Counted from the first letter of the stretch, positions 48,882 to 57,619 are shown. The stretch is DNA of 64,000 nucleotides from Arthrobacter sp. CDRTa11 (GCF_026427775.1 NZ_CP044532.1:4092001-4156000), one strand, 5' to 3'. Notes: generated from the letters alone by a model not told the origin. Made by a program: numbers and translations.

Positions 48882-50800
48882 GCAGCAACCACCGCCGATT
48901 CGGTCGCGAGTACCTCGGCGGCGCGGTGCAGGGCGTCCACCCTCGTGAGTTCAGCCTTGATCTCGCGGATGCGCCGGTCCTTTTCCAGCGTGAACGTGGT
49001 GGCCGCCTTTTGTGCCGCCGCCACGGAGTCCGCGAGCGACCGGTGGTGCTCGTCCGCGATCTCCGTGAAATGGTCCCGTGTGGTCCGCTGGACCATCCTG
49101 AGCCTGTCCTTAAGCTGCTTCCCCACCTGGAAGACAACGTCGTCCACCTGTCGCCGGACCAGTGCCTTGGCTTCGCCCTGGCGTCGCTTGAGCCGGGCCT
49201 CCTGGTCTTCGCGGTATGCCTTGCGCCCCAGCAGCAGTCCAGCACCCACGGAAAGCGGATTGATAAGCGCCATTCCAAAAATCCCGGTCAACAGGCCGAA
49301 CATCAGCACTCCGCCGTATGAGCCGCGCATGCCGATCAGGACCTTTTGCATGGGCTTGATGTGCCCGTCGTCCAAGGTTGGCATCTCGTCCACGGGGTCC
49401 AGGGCATCGCCTGTGTCGGCCACATGCAGCACCGGCAGGGCCACCTCGTCCTGGGAGAAGTGGTCCGCCACCTGCGCTGCCAGCCATTGAGCCCGCTCGC
49501 TCGTCCAAACGAAGGTGTCCGAAACGGCGGCGGCGGCACATTCCTCAAGCCACAATGAAAATTCCGGCCAGGTGGGGCCCGGGTCCCCCTGGTCAATGGC
49601 TGTCTCGGCTTCCCGCTGGATACGTCGCAGCCTGTCCCGCAGGTCATACTCCATGTCGGCTATCAGGTCGGTAATGCCGTCGTTGAGGGTCAGCTGCCAC
49701 CGCGCGGACCGTTTACGCAGCTCGTCGGCCTGCGCTTTGGCCTCTTCCAGGCCGGCAATCATCTGGGGTGTACCTTCCGGATCCTCCAGCGCTCCCAGTT
49801 CCGATTGCAGGGACAGACGCAAATTCTCCGTCACCGAAAGCAGGTCCTGGCTGACGGACCGGCGCTGGATGCGTTCCGCTTTCCCCACCACTTCATTGCG
49901 GAGGTGGGCCACCAGATCCGGGAAGCCTGATTCCGTGTTCAGTTCCGCGTCCCGCAGCCGCGCTGCTTCAAGCCGGAGATCGGAGGAGACGGGGAAGAGC
50001 GGGATATCCGGCGCCACCTCGGCGAGGTGGCCGCGGTCCAAGTCCACCACCCGGCGCCACTCCGGATAGAGGTCGGTCTTGGACACCACTCCAATCACGC
50101 TCGGCGTGATGCGCATGGCCTGGCGCAGGAAACGGATTTCAGGTTCGGTGTACTCCTGTGATGCATCGGAAACCAACAGCATGGCATCCGCTGTTGGCAG
50201 GGCAGTCAGGGTGGTCAGGGTATGCGTGGATCCCAGTCCCCCCACGCCCGGCGAGTCGATGACCGTCAGGCCGCCGGCGAGCACCTTCCGGGGAAGGAAG
50301 ACTTCCGCGGCCACGAGTTTCTTTCCATTTCCGGGATTGCCGCGTTCCGAGACATAGGCGGCAAGGTCTTCAATGTTGATGGGCTGGCGCTCCAGCACCC
50401 CTTCCTCGCCGGGTTCAGCGTCAACCTTGGGCAGCAGTATTGCCGCCGAGGCGCTGTCACCGTGCCGGACGACGGTGGGCACCGAGGTGGCAATGTCGTC
50501 GTCGACGGGGCACACCGGAGCGTTGACCAGAGCGTTGATGAGCTTGCTTTTGCCCTGTTTGAATTCACCCACCACGATCACGCGGATGCTGGGATCCTTC
50601 AGGCGGCGCAATGTCTGGTCCAGCCGCCTGCGAAGGTCTGCCCTGTCTCCCGCCCCCACCAGCTCAATGCCCTGCTCCACGAGCTTTGTCAGTTCGACTG
50701 ACTGGATCGGCTGAACGGGTTTGGCATGGCCTGCCTGGCCGACAGAACCCGCCGGAGTAATCCTTGTTGCCAGCCCCCCGGATGGTTGCGTTTCAGCCAC
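48878..50800 (-). CDS. iniA: Dynamin-like GTPase, IniA-like
   Basis: 640 residues. G1 is GEFKQGKSK (78-86), the switch-I Thr lies in DDDIATSVPTVV, G3 is VIDSPGVGG and G4 is VSKTDLYPEW. A hydrophobic hairpin near 505-540 (GGVLMFGLLTGIFGMALINPLSVGAGLLLG) is the likely membrane paddle, and long coiled-coil helices flank it (VRRQVDDVVFQVGKQLKDRLRMVQ). This is the bacterial dynamin-like layout of mycobacterial IniA. It lies between the IniB-like and IniC-like genes, as in mycobacteria. A hairpin at 50855-50888 separates it from iniB. Confidence 0.87.
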   Translation of the reverse strand: MAETQPSGGLATRITPAGSVGQAGHAKPVQPIQSVELTKLVEQGIELVGAGDRADLRRRLDQTLRRLKDPSIRVIVVGEFKQGKSKLINALVNAPVCPVDDDIATSVPTVVRHGDSASAAILLPKVDAEPGEEGVLERQPINIEDLAAYVSERGNPGNGKKLVAAEVFLPRKVLAGGLTVIDSPGVGGLGSTHTLTTLTALPTADAMLLVSDASQEYTEPEIRFLRQAMRITPSVIGVVSKTDLYPEWRRVVDLDRGHLAEVAPDIPLFPVSSDLRLEAARLRDAELNTESGFPDLVAHLRNEVVGKAERIQRRSVSQDLLSVTENLRLSLQSELGALEDPEGTPQMIAGLEEAKAQADELRKRSARWQLTLNDGITDLIADMEYDLRDRLRRIQREAETAIDQGDPGPTWPEFSLWLEECAAAAVSDTFVWTSERAQWLAAQVADHFSQDEVALPVLHVADTGDALDPVDEMPTLDDGHIKPMQKVLIGMRGSYGGVLMFGLLTGIFGMALINPLSVGAGLLLGRKAYREDQEARLKRRQGEAKALVRRQVDDVVFQVGKQLKDRLRMVQRTTRDHFTEIADEHHRSLADSVAAAQKAATTFTLEKDRRIREIKAELTRVDALHRAAEVLATESAVVAA

Positions 50801-50854
50801 GATCTGTCCTTCGCGTCAAGTCCATGAATGCGTAAGCACCGTAAGCGGGCAAGT

Positions 50855-50888
50855 GCCCGGCAGGAGGTTGTTGGTCCCCCTGCCGGGC
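50855..50888 (-). other. Intercistronic hairpin between iniB-like and iniA-like genes
   Basis: GCCCGGCAGG (50855-50864) and its perfect complement (50879-50888). No T-run follows on the minus strand, so it may set relative mRNA levels or stability rather than end transcription. Confidence 0.6.
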
Positions 50889-50912
50889 GTTGCCGTTACC
50901 GGGCGCTGACGC

Positions 50913-51986
50913 TTAGCCTGCTTCCGAGTGATCAATTGCGGTGTTGTTCTCAATCTCCACTTCGTTGTCCTTGATGACCGTGATGTCATCAATTTCGGTG
51001 TACTCAAACTCGTTGTCAGCAACCACCGTGTTGCCGGCAACAACTGTGTTGTCCTCGACGTTGGTGTAGTCGATGTTGTTGTCCGCGACCACGACGTTGT
51101 CCTCGATGTTGGTCTTGGTTGTTGTGGTGTTGGTTGTTGTGTTCGTTGTTGTGTTGCCCACGTTGCTCAGGGTCGCGTCGATCTCGACCTCCGTCTCCGT
51201 GGAGTGGTCATCGTTGAAGGATCCCACGATCGCCGTGTGTTCGGAGTTGTCGGTGTTGCCAACATTCTGCAGATCGGCATCGATGTCGACCTCTGTGTTG
51301 TAGGAATCGTCGACAGACTTATCCGTGTTGAAGGACTCGTCCACGTCGATTTCGGTGTTGCCAACCACTGCGTCACGGCCGGCGACGATGGAGTTGTCCG
51401 TGGAGTGATCCACCGAGTTGTCCGTGTTGTACGAGTCCTCCACGTTGAAGGAATCGTCGACGTCGATGTCGTCACCGGCCGCCATGGCCTGGTCGCCCGA
51501 GGCGATGATGGCGTCGTTGTCGAAGAACTGCCTGACGTCGCCGTCGGCCCAGATGTTCTGGTTGACTGACTGGTCGGTGATCGTGTCCCTGTCATCCACC
51601 GTTGTGGTGTAGGAGTAGTTGTTCACCACATGGTGCAACTGCTGTACGGCGTGGGCGTGGTCCTCGTGGTGTCCGCCGCCACCGCCGCCATGTCCACCGC
51701 CGTGTCCGGGGTCGCGACCGCCGGCGCCGCCGCTGCCGCCATTGTGACCAGTCCAGGCGGTGTTGCCACCAGTGTTGTACTCACGATCGAACGAGGCGGC
51801 GTTGACCGCGATGGGGGCGTAATCCAGGACGACTGGCATAGCTGCGTCCACATCTGCTGAGCAAACACCGCCAAGCCCGGCATCGTCCAGGGCCTTTTCC
51901 GGATCGTTCAGGAATTCCTGGGCGGCGACAGGGTTGTTGAATAGGCTCATCAGGAACTGGACGAGCTGATTTGCAAGAGTAGGCAT
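50913..51986 (-). CDS. iniB: IniB-like protein with Asn/Asp/Val-rich repeats
   Basis: 357 residues from ATG 51986 (GAGGT 8 nt upstream). Residues 1-60 (MPTLANQLVQFLMSLFNNPV, then EFLNDPEKALDDAGLGGV) match the helical IniB N-terminal domain. A Gly/His stretch follows (GGRDPGHGGGHGGGGGGHHED). The last 220 residues are repetitive and almost free of Lys/Arg: NTDNSVDHSTDNSIVAG, NTTTNTTTNTTTTKTN, DNVVVADNNIDYTNVEDNTV. The alternation of small, Asn/Asp and Val residues suggests a beta-solenoid or fibrous surface structure, unlike the Gly/Ala-rich mycobacterial IniB. There is no signal peptide or sorting motif. Acidic; function unknown. Confidence 0.8.
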   Translation of the reverse strand: MPTLANQLVQFLMSLFNNPVAAQEFLNDPEKALDDAGLGGVCSADVDAAMPVVLDYAPIAVNAASFDREYNTGGNTAWTGHNGGSGGAGGRDPGHGGGHGGGGGGHHEDHAHAVQQLHHVVNNYSYTTTVDDRDTITDQSVNQNIWADGDVRQFFDNDAIIASGDQAMAAGDDIDVDDSFNVEDSYNTDNSVDHSTDNSIVAGRDAVVGNTEIDVDESFNTDKSVDDSYNTEVDIDADLQNVGNTDNSEHTAIVGSFNDDHSTETEVEIDATLSNVGNTTTNTTTNTTTTKTNIEDNVVVADNNIDYTNVEDNTVVAGNTVVADNEFEYTEIDDITVIKDNEVEIENNTAIDHSEAG

Positions 51987-52022
51987 TTGGGTGGACCTCA
52001 TATCTTCTCTAAGTTTCGGATC

Positions 52023-52042
52023 GCCCGGCATCGTCGCCGGGC
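52023..52042 (-). other. Hairpin in the iniB-like upstream region
   Basis: GCCCGGC (52023-52029) pairs with GCCGGGC (52036-52042), 6-nt loop, about 37-56 nt before the iniB start codon. TTTTATTC lies just upstream on the minus strand. It may be part of the 5' leader. Confidence 0.45.
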
Positions 52043-52152
52043 TTGAATAAAACGTACGGTCCCACCCAAGGACCGGGCATCGGGTTGCGGCCCCCTACCG
52101 GGCCGGCCCCGCTAGGGGATTGCTTGCTGGGGCTTTAGGGGAAATAGGGGAA

Positions 52153-54372
52153 TCACTCCGGCGGCGGGTGCTCCGGCCCCAGGACCAGCCGAAGCCGAAC
52201 CAGGAGATCCGAGCGGTTTTCGGCTCCTAACCGGCGTCGAATCCGTGCCATGTGGTGCTCAGCAGTCCGGGGCGAAATGTAGATCGTCTCCCCTATTTCG
52301 CGGTACGTCTTGCCCTCAAGGACCAGGCGGGCCACTTCCTTCTCTCGATCGCTAAGGACGGGTGCGGCCGCCTGGCGGACGTTGTTCTCCGGTGCGGCAC
52401 CATCACGGATCTCAGAAGATGAAGATCCGGCAGACGGGGGCGCAGGACGTATTGTCCCGGTTCCGGCGGGGTTCCCCTGCGGATGCAGGTCCCGGGCACA
52501 CGCCAGCAGCCTCACCATGTCCCTGCGGTCATCGGCCCGGGCCGCTGCGTGTCCCGCCAGTCGTGCACCTTCCCAGGGCATGCCAACGGCATTAAGCCCG
52601 TGCGCGGCCTGCTCCACGGCGGCAGCCTGGAAGCGGCCGGCAAGGACTGAAACCCATGCCTTGCCTGCCCCTGCAAGCACCGCCGCCAGATGGCTGTGTC
52701 CTGCTGCCCGTACCAGTGCCGAAGCATGGGGTGCCAGGGCAGCGGGGCTCTCGTTCAGCAGTGCGGCCTGGACTGCAGCCCAATGCAGGGGCACGGCCCA
52801 GAGGGGAGGCTCGCCAAGCCCTGCCAACAGTTTCCACGCCTCGTCAAGGTAAGGCGACACCCGCCGGCTTTCCCGCAGGCGGGCACCGGCAATCATGAGC
52901 TCACCCCACGGCAACAGGCTGTAAAGATCCACCGTGGTGTGCAGCATTGCTTCCCGCGCGCGTTCCCATGCCATGACCAGGCCATGGACTTCACCGCTTC
53001 TCCGGGCGAGGCCGACTTCCAAGGTGGCGCACAGGAACTCGTCGCGCGGCACCAGTGGCCAGTGGTTCGCCTTCGAGGCCTCGTTGATGGCCAGGCGGGC
53101 TTCGTCAGGATTGTCCTGCTGCATGGCTGACCAGGCCTTAAGCAGGCATAGCCGCGGCTTGGCGGCATCACCTCCCTGGCCGGCAGCGATAGCTGATCGG
53201 AGGATGGTGTCAGCAAGGTGGGGTTCCCCGGTGTGCAGCGCCAGCAGCGCGGCCAGCGCCCCCGGGGTGTCCGGAAGCGGGTGCGCCGCTCCAGCTGAGT
53301 TGAGCAAGTCGGAAGCATGAATCAGCACGGGCAGCCCTTGGTGGGGTTCGCTGGCAAGTGACTCAAGGATGCCCTTTCCCGTCTGGGTCAGGCCTACAGC
53401 CAGCAGCGTGGGAGAAGCAGGCTCTGAGTCCAGGGAAAACATGGTTTCGGCGCCCTCCCGGTTACCGCATCCCACCAAAGCCACTGCGGCGAGGGGCGCT
53501 GAAGGCCCCACTCTCTCCCGGCCAAGCCAACTGTAGACATCGGCGCCGCGGGCCAGCATGCCACGCTGCGCCCACACCGCGGCTGCCACGTCCACCCCCA
53601 GCCGGAGGTCGGGAGCAATCGGCGCCACCAGAAGTTCATCAACGATGCGTCCGGCAGCATCCAGGTCCCCCGTTGCTGCGGCAGCCTGCGCACGGCGGGC
53701 TGCCGTTGCCAGCTCATCTGCCCCGGCCAGCAAAGCTTCGTCATAGAGTTGGAAGGCCAGGCCCGGGTCACGCTCGAGCGCTTTGTCCGCCGCTTTTTCA
53801 AGTTCCTCGGCCACCCGGGGATCTGCCAGGCCGCTCCGTGCCAGTTCGCGGGCGAAATCACCCAAGGGCCGCCCTTCCGCGGCGAAGTTTGATACAAGTT
53901 CCTTTTGCAGCGCGTGGATCCTGGCCGTCGGTGTAACGGTCAGGAGGGCGTGCTGTGCAGGACCTACTACCGTGCCGCCAGGCCCCAGCAGGCCTGACGC
54001 TTCTGCCCTGGCCACCAAGGCGTCAAGGCCCTCCACTTCGGAGCTTTCCAGCCTCCGTTGCAGTTCCCGCGGCAGTGGGCCAGGCAACGTGAAGCCAACT
54101 GACAGGGCGAGCAGCAGCTCCCGCACAGCGGCATTTTCACCCCGCAACTGCTTCGCCATGTACTCGGCGCTGCCGTGCATTGGCGGCTGGACCCTTGGCT
54201 CTTCCGGCCCGCTTGGAGGGCTTTCAGCGCCCGCGTTCTGGATTCCGTTTTGCAACCCGACCTCTGATAGGGAGCCGCCGGCGCTTGCAGGGTCAGTCAT
54301 CGGTCGGGTCTGCGGTTCTTCCGTGCCATGACCCTGGACGGCTCCGGAAGGCGCTGTATCGTGTCCGGTCAT
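52153..54372 (-). CDS. LuxR-family transcriptional regulator with long helical sensor region
   Basis: 739 residues. The C-terminal HTH (LSDREKEVARLVLEGKTYREIGETIYISPRTAEHHMARIRRRLGAEN) is a clear LuxR/NarL domain. The remaining 650 residues are Ala/Leu-rich helices in TPR-like pairs (AFQLYDEALLAGADELATAARRAQAAAATGDLDAAG). I see no Walker A motif, so this is not a full LAL/MalT-type NTPase. It starts 3 bp after the Hsp70-like gene and precedes the iniB-like gene, as a regulator gene (IniR) sits near iniBAC in mycobacteria. It probably controls the cluster; the signal it senses is unknown. Confidence 0.85.
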   Translation of the reverse strand: MTGHDTAPSGAVQGHGTEEPQTRPMTDPASAGGSLSEVGLQNGIQNAGAESPPSGPEEPRVQPPMHGSAEYMAKQLRGENAAVRELLLALSVGFTLPGPLPRELQRRLESSEVEGLDALVARAEASGLLGPGGTVVGPAQHALLTVTPTARIHALQKELVSNFAAEGRPLGDFARELARSGLADPRVAEELEKAADKALERDPGLAFQLYDEALLAGADELATAARRAQAAAATGDLDAAGRIVDELLVAPIAPDLRLGVDVAAAVWAQRGMLARGADVYSWLGRERVGPSAPLAAVALVGCGNREGAETMFSLDSEPASPTLLAVGLTQTGKGILESLASEPHQGLPVLIHASDLLNSAGAAHPLPDTPGALAALLALHTGEPHLADTILRSAIAAGQGGDAAKPRLCLLKAWSAMQQDNPDEARLAINEASKANHWPLVPRDEFLCATLEVGLARRSGEVHGLVMAWERAREAMLHTTVDLYSLLPWGELMIAGARLRESRRVSPYLDEAWKLLAGLGEPPLWAVPLHWAAVQAALLNESPAALAPHASALVRAAGHSHLAAVLAGAGKAWVSVLAGRFQAAAVEQAAHGLNAVGMPWEGARLAGHAAARADDRRDMVRLLACARDLHPQGNPAGTGTIRPAPPSAGSSSSEIRDGAAPENNVRQAAAPVLSDREKEVARLVLEGKTYREIGETIYISPRTAEHHMARIRRRLGAENRSDLLVRLRLVLGPEHPPPE

Positions 54373-54375
54373 GAG

Positions 54376-56340
54376 TTACACCGCCGGTTCTGTCGCTGAC
54401 ACCGGATCCGCAGGCGGTGGGGCGGGGGCAGTGGCGGTTGGGGCCACCGTAGCGGGCGGCTGTGTGGTGGGCGGCGGCGGAGTCACCGTGGCGGGCGGCT
54501 GTGTGGTGGGCGGCGGCGGAGCCACAGTAGCTGGTGGAGTTGCCGTAGCGGGTGGTGGCGCCGTGGCTGGTGGAGGTTCGGTAGCCGGCGGGGCTGTGGT
54601 GGTCGGATTAGCTGTTGCTGGAGCCGATGGTGTGGTGGGCGAAGCCGTTCCCGCGGCCTGGGTAGGATCAGCCACTGCCGCCGCACCGCCGCCTTCACCT
54701 TCAGAAGAACTGGCGGGGCCAACGGAGGTACCACCCGCGGCAGGTTGGGACGATGGCCCGGAAGTTGGCTTGCTGGTGGGCACCGCCGCCTGCAGTCCCG
54801 TGCCACCGACAGGCTGGCCGACGCTCCGCTGGGCGCTGGCCTCGAGTCCCGGCTGTCCAGCCTGTGTCCCACCGGCGGCATCGTCGCTGCCAGCTTCGGT
54901 GGTGCCGGTGGAGCCGTTTGCAGCCTCCGGCCCCGTTCCGGCACCCGCTTCCTGCGGAGCGAAGATCCCCGTCAGCGTGGCAATGCCCCCAGGACTCTGG
55001 GCCGCGGTGGCAGTCAGCACCGTAAAGAGCGCGGCCACTGCGGCGACGGCGGTCACCCGCACGGTGGGCCTGTTCGCGTGGGTGCCAGGCTTCCGGGACC
55101 GGCTGGCGCTGTGGGCTGCCAACGCTGCGGCAGTAGGTGCCGCTGCGGGAGCGGATGCCGCCACTCCTGCGGCAGCATCCTTGCCGGCAACCTCCTGGCC
55201 GGCAACCTGCTGCGCCGCAACAACCTGCTCCGCCGCAACAACCTCATGCGCCGCACGATCCTGCGCGCGCACGGCTGCAACGGCAGCCCCGCAGCAAATG
55301 GACGACTTGGGATCCGCGTCCACGGCTATGGGCCTGTCCAGCGTTTCGGAAAGGAGCTGCGCCACCAGAGGGATGCGGGAGGATCCTCCGATCAGCAGCA
55401 CGGCCGACAGGTCCCCGGGGTCGAGTCCCAAATCCTGAAGGGAGCGCTCCAATGCCTCCACGGTCTCGCGGACAGGCTCCTCGATCATCGCCTCGAACTC
55501 GGACCGGACCAGCCGCACCTGCTGCTGGACTCCTGGCAGCATCACCGCGATGCTTGCCTCGCTGTCAGAGGAGAGGGCTTCCTTGGCTTCCACGCATTCG
55601 CGCCGCAGCCGGGCCAGCGCTGCGCGTGCGGCGGGTAATTCCGGGTCCAGGCCAGCGAGGGCAGCACCCGTGTGTTCGGCCACATGGCGGAACACAGCCG
55701 CATCAAAATCAGCGCCGCCCAGACCCTCAATTCCGTGGGGGCGGCCCAGGAATTCGAAGTGGCCGGCGCCGGCCTTCCTCAGGATGGCGGTGTCGAATGT
55801 CCCGCCGCCCAGATCGTAAACGGCGATAGTGCTGCCGTCCTCCACACGCACCTGGGAGGCGTAGTACAGCGCTGCGGCTTCGGGCTCGCTGATCAGGGTG
55901 ACGGAAGGCAGTCCCGCCGAGGACAGGGCATCCAGAATGCGTTTGGTGCGGTGTCCGCCCCACGACGCCGGGTGGGACAGGATGATGTTCGACGGCGGCT
56001 GCCCCTCGCGCTCCTGCGCCCGGTCCACCACCCATCGGGTCATGGTGGCAAAGACATCTTCGGCCGGCAACGACAGGGTGCCCACCGAAATTGGAACGGC
56101 GTCACCCACCCGGCGTTTGAATTCGCGCACCACCCGCTCAGGGGAGTCAAGGCCCCTGCGCTCGGCGGCTTCCCCCACCAGGACTGGCCCTTCGTCCGGA
56201 TAGAACACCACAGAGGGCACAGCGGTTCCGCGGAGCCCCAGCGGGAGGCTCTCCGGAACACGTGGAGCATTCTGATCAATTCGGATAACTGCAGCGGCCG
56301 TAAAACTGGTCCCGACATCGACGGCGAGAACGTAGCTCAT
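54376..56340 (-). CDS. Membrane-anchored Hsp70/DnaK-like ATPase with Pro/Thr-rich tail
   Basis: 654 residues. Residues 1-360 are an Hsp70-type actin-fold ATPase: VLAVDVGTSFTAAAV (phosphate 1), EPEAAALYYA, VYDLGGGTFDTAIL (phosphate 2) and VLLIGGSSRIPLVAQLL (adenosine). The canonical substrate-binding domain is missing. An Ala/Gln-rich linker leads to a membrane helix near 445-465 (VAAVAALFTVLTATAA), and about 190 residues of Pro/Thr/Ala-rich sequence, including PPPPTTQPPATV repeats, follow. Predicted topology: ATPase inside, tail outside. GAGGT precedes ATG 56340. It is first in the cluster with the LuxR and iniBAC-like genes. Confidence 0.88.
   Translation of the reverse strand: MSYVLAVDVGTSFTAAAVIRIDQNAPRVPESLPLGLRGTAVPSVVFYPDEGPVLVGEAAERRGLDSPERVVREFKRRVGDAVPISVGTLSLPAEDVFATMTRWVVDRAQEREGQPPSNIILSHPASWGGHRTKRILDALSSAGLPSVTLISEPEAAALYYASQVRVEDGSTIAVYDLGGGTFDTAILRKAGAGHFEFLGRPHGIEGLGGADFDAAVFRHVAEHTGAALAGLDPELPAARAALARLRRECVEAKEALSSDSEASIAVMLPGVQQQVRLVRSEFEAMIEEPVRETVEALERSLQDLGLDPGDLSAVLLIGGSSRIPLVAQLLSETLDRPIAVDADPKSSICCGAAVAAVRAQDRAAHEVVAAEQVVAAQQVAGQEVAGKDAAAGVAASAPAAAPTAAALAAHSASRSRKPGTHANRPTVRVTAVAAVAALFTVLTATAAQSPGGIATLTGIFAPQEAGAGTGPEAANGSTGTTEAGSDDAAGGTQAGQPGLEASAQRSVGQPVGGTGLQAAVPTSKPTSGPSSQPAAGGTSVGPASSSEGEGGGAAAVADPTQAAGTASPTTPSAPATANPTTTAPPATEPPPATAPPPATATPPATVAPPPPTTQPPATVTPPPPTTQPPATVAPTATAPAPPPADPVSATEPAV
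54452..54529 (-). repeat. 39-bp coding tandem repeat, two units
   Basis: Units at 54452-54490 and 54491-54529 are nearly identical and encode PPPPTTQPPATV-type repeats in the extracytoplasmic tail of the Hsp70-like protein. Confidence 0.85.
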
Positions 56341-56497
56341 AGGTACCTCGAAAAAACATGCGGCGAGTCGCCTGCAAACTGCATCACAGGCGAGCTCCAA
56401 CCAACGTAGCATCACCCTTTCGCGGGCGACACCCTTGTTGCTACACCGATTAGTTATTTAGCGGCGGCACCTTCAGCGCTATCCGAGTAACCCCTGT

Positions 56498-57619
56498 TCA
56501 GAGGCCTGAATAGGAGTGCAGACCATTAAAGAATTGGTTCACAATCGTGAAGTTGAAGATGACGCAGAGGTAGCCGACGATCGACAGCCAGGCGGCGCGG
56601 GTCCCCGTCCAGCCGCGGGTGGCACGGGCGTGAAGGTACCCGGCATAGACCACCCAGATGACGAACGTCCACACTTCCTTGGTGTCCCAGCCCCAGAAGC
56701 GTCCCCAGGCCTTCTCGGCCCAGATGGCACCGAACATCAGGGTGAAAGTCCAGCCAATAAAGGCGATCGCGTTGATCCGGTAGGACAGGTTTTCCAGGCT
56801 CAGGGCAGACGGCACCAGGCGCATGAAGCCCAGCTTGTCCGCACCACCTGCAGCCACGGTCTTCTGCCGGTGCGCCTGCACCAGCTGCAGCGCGGACATG
56901 GCAAAGGTGAGGGTGAACAGGGCCGATGACAACACGGCAATGGAGACGTGGATGATGAGCCAGTAGCTTTGCAGGGCCGGCACCAAGTGGCCTACCGGGG
57001 TCCAGTACGCCACCGAGGCGGCCACCAGCATGATGATGGACAAGCCCACCACAAAGGTCCCCAGGAACCTGAGGTCCCGCCGGATCAGCGCCAGCAGGAA
57101 CACGGCAACGGCCACAAAAGCACCGGTGGTGAGGAATTCGTACATATTTCCCCAGGGCACACGCCCCGCGCCCAGCGCCCGCGTGACTACACCGGCAGCG
57201 TGGATGAGCACGCCAAGCACTGTCAGCGCCACCGCCACCCGCGCCGGAACGCGCCGTTCGGCCGCATAGCGCATGTCGGCGTCGGCAGTCTTTCCCGCCC
57301 CGGAAGGCGCGCCGCCCTGAATGGTGACCGACGACGACGGCCGCTCGGCCCGTCCGGCCGGCCCGGCCAGGTGCGATTCAGTCCTGTCGGCGCCCGCCCC
57401 CGCAGCAGCTGCTCCTGCGCCCGCACCTACACCTGCACCTACAGGGAATTTCGACGTCCGCTCCGCCTGGGCCGCTTTGAGGTCAACGGCGCGGAGGGCT
57501 TTGCTGCTCTTCGCCAGGTCCCAGGCGAAGGCGATGAAGGCCACGGTGTAGGTGCCGGCCGCGAGCAGCATAAACAGCTCGCTGTACTGGCCCATGGTTT
57601 CGTTGATGGCGAAGGGCAT
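56498..57619 (-). CDS. ccsB: Cytochrome c biogenesis protein CcsB/ResC
   Basis: 373 residues with about eight membrane helices. The haem-handling segment is FWGWDTKEVWTFVIWVVYAGYLHARATRGW, with conserved His in LHARA and the WGWDxKE signature of CcsA/ResC proteins. VPWGNMYEFLTTGAFVAVAVF is also characteristic. A cytoplasmic insert of about 80 residues (Gly/Ala-rich, GAGVGAGAGAAAAGAGAD) lies after the first helix. With ResB it carries haem across the membrane and ligates it to apocytochrome c. Its ATG overlaps the resB stop by one base. Confidence 0.95.
   Translation of the reverse strand: MPFAINETMGQYSELFMLLAAGTYTVAFIAFAWDLAKSSKALRAVDLKAAQAERTSKFPVGAGVGAGAGAAAAGAGADRTESHLAGPAGRAERPSSSVTIQGGAPSGAGKTADADMRYAAERRVPARVAVALTVLGVLIHAAGVVTRALGAGRVPWGNMYEFLTTGAFVAVAVFLLALIRRDLRFLGTFVVGLSIIMLVAASVAYWTPVGHLVPALQSYWLIIHVSIAVLSSALFTLTFAMSALQLVQAHRQKTVAAGGADKLGFMRLVPSALSLENLSYRINAIAFIGWTFTLMFGAIWAEKAWGRFWGWDTKEVWTFVIWVVYAGYLHARATRGWTGTRAAWLSIVGYLCVIFNFTIVNQFFNGLHSYSGL

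Noticed and set aside
50913..51986. Asn/Asp repeats considered as a secreted adhesin
   Set aside because: No signal peptide, sorting motif or membrane helix; IniB N-terminal domain explains the start.
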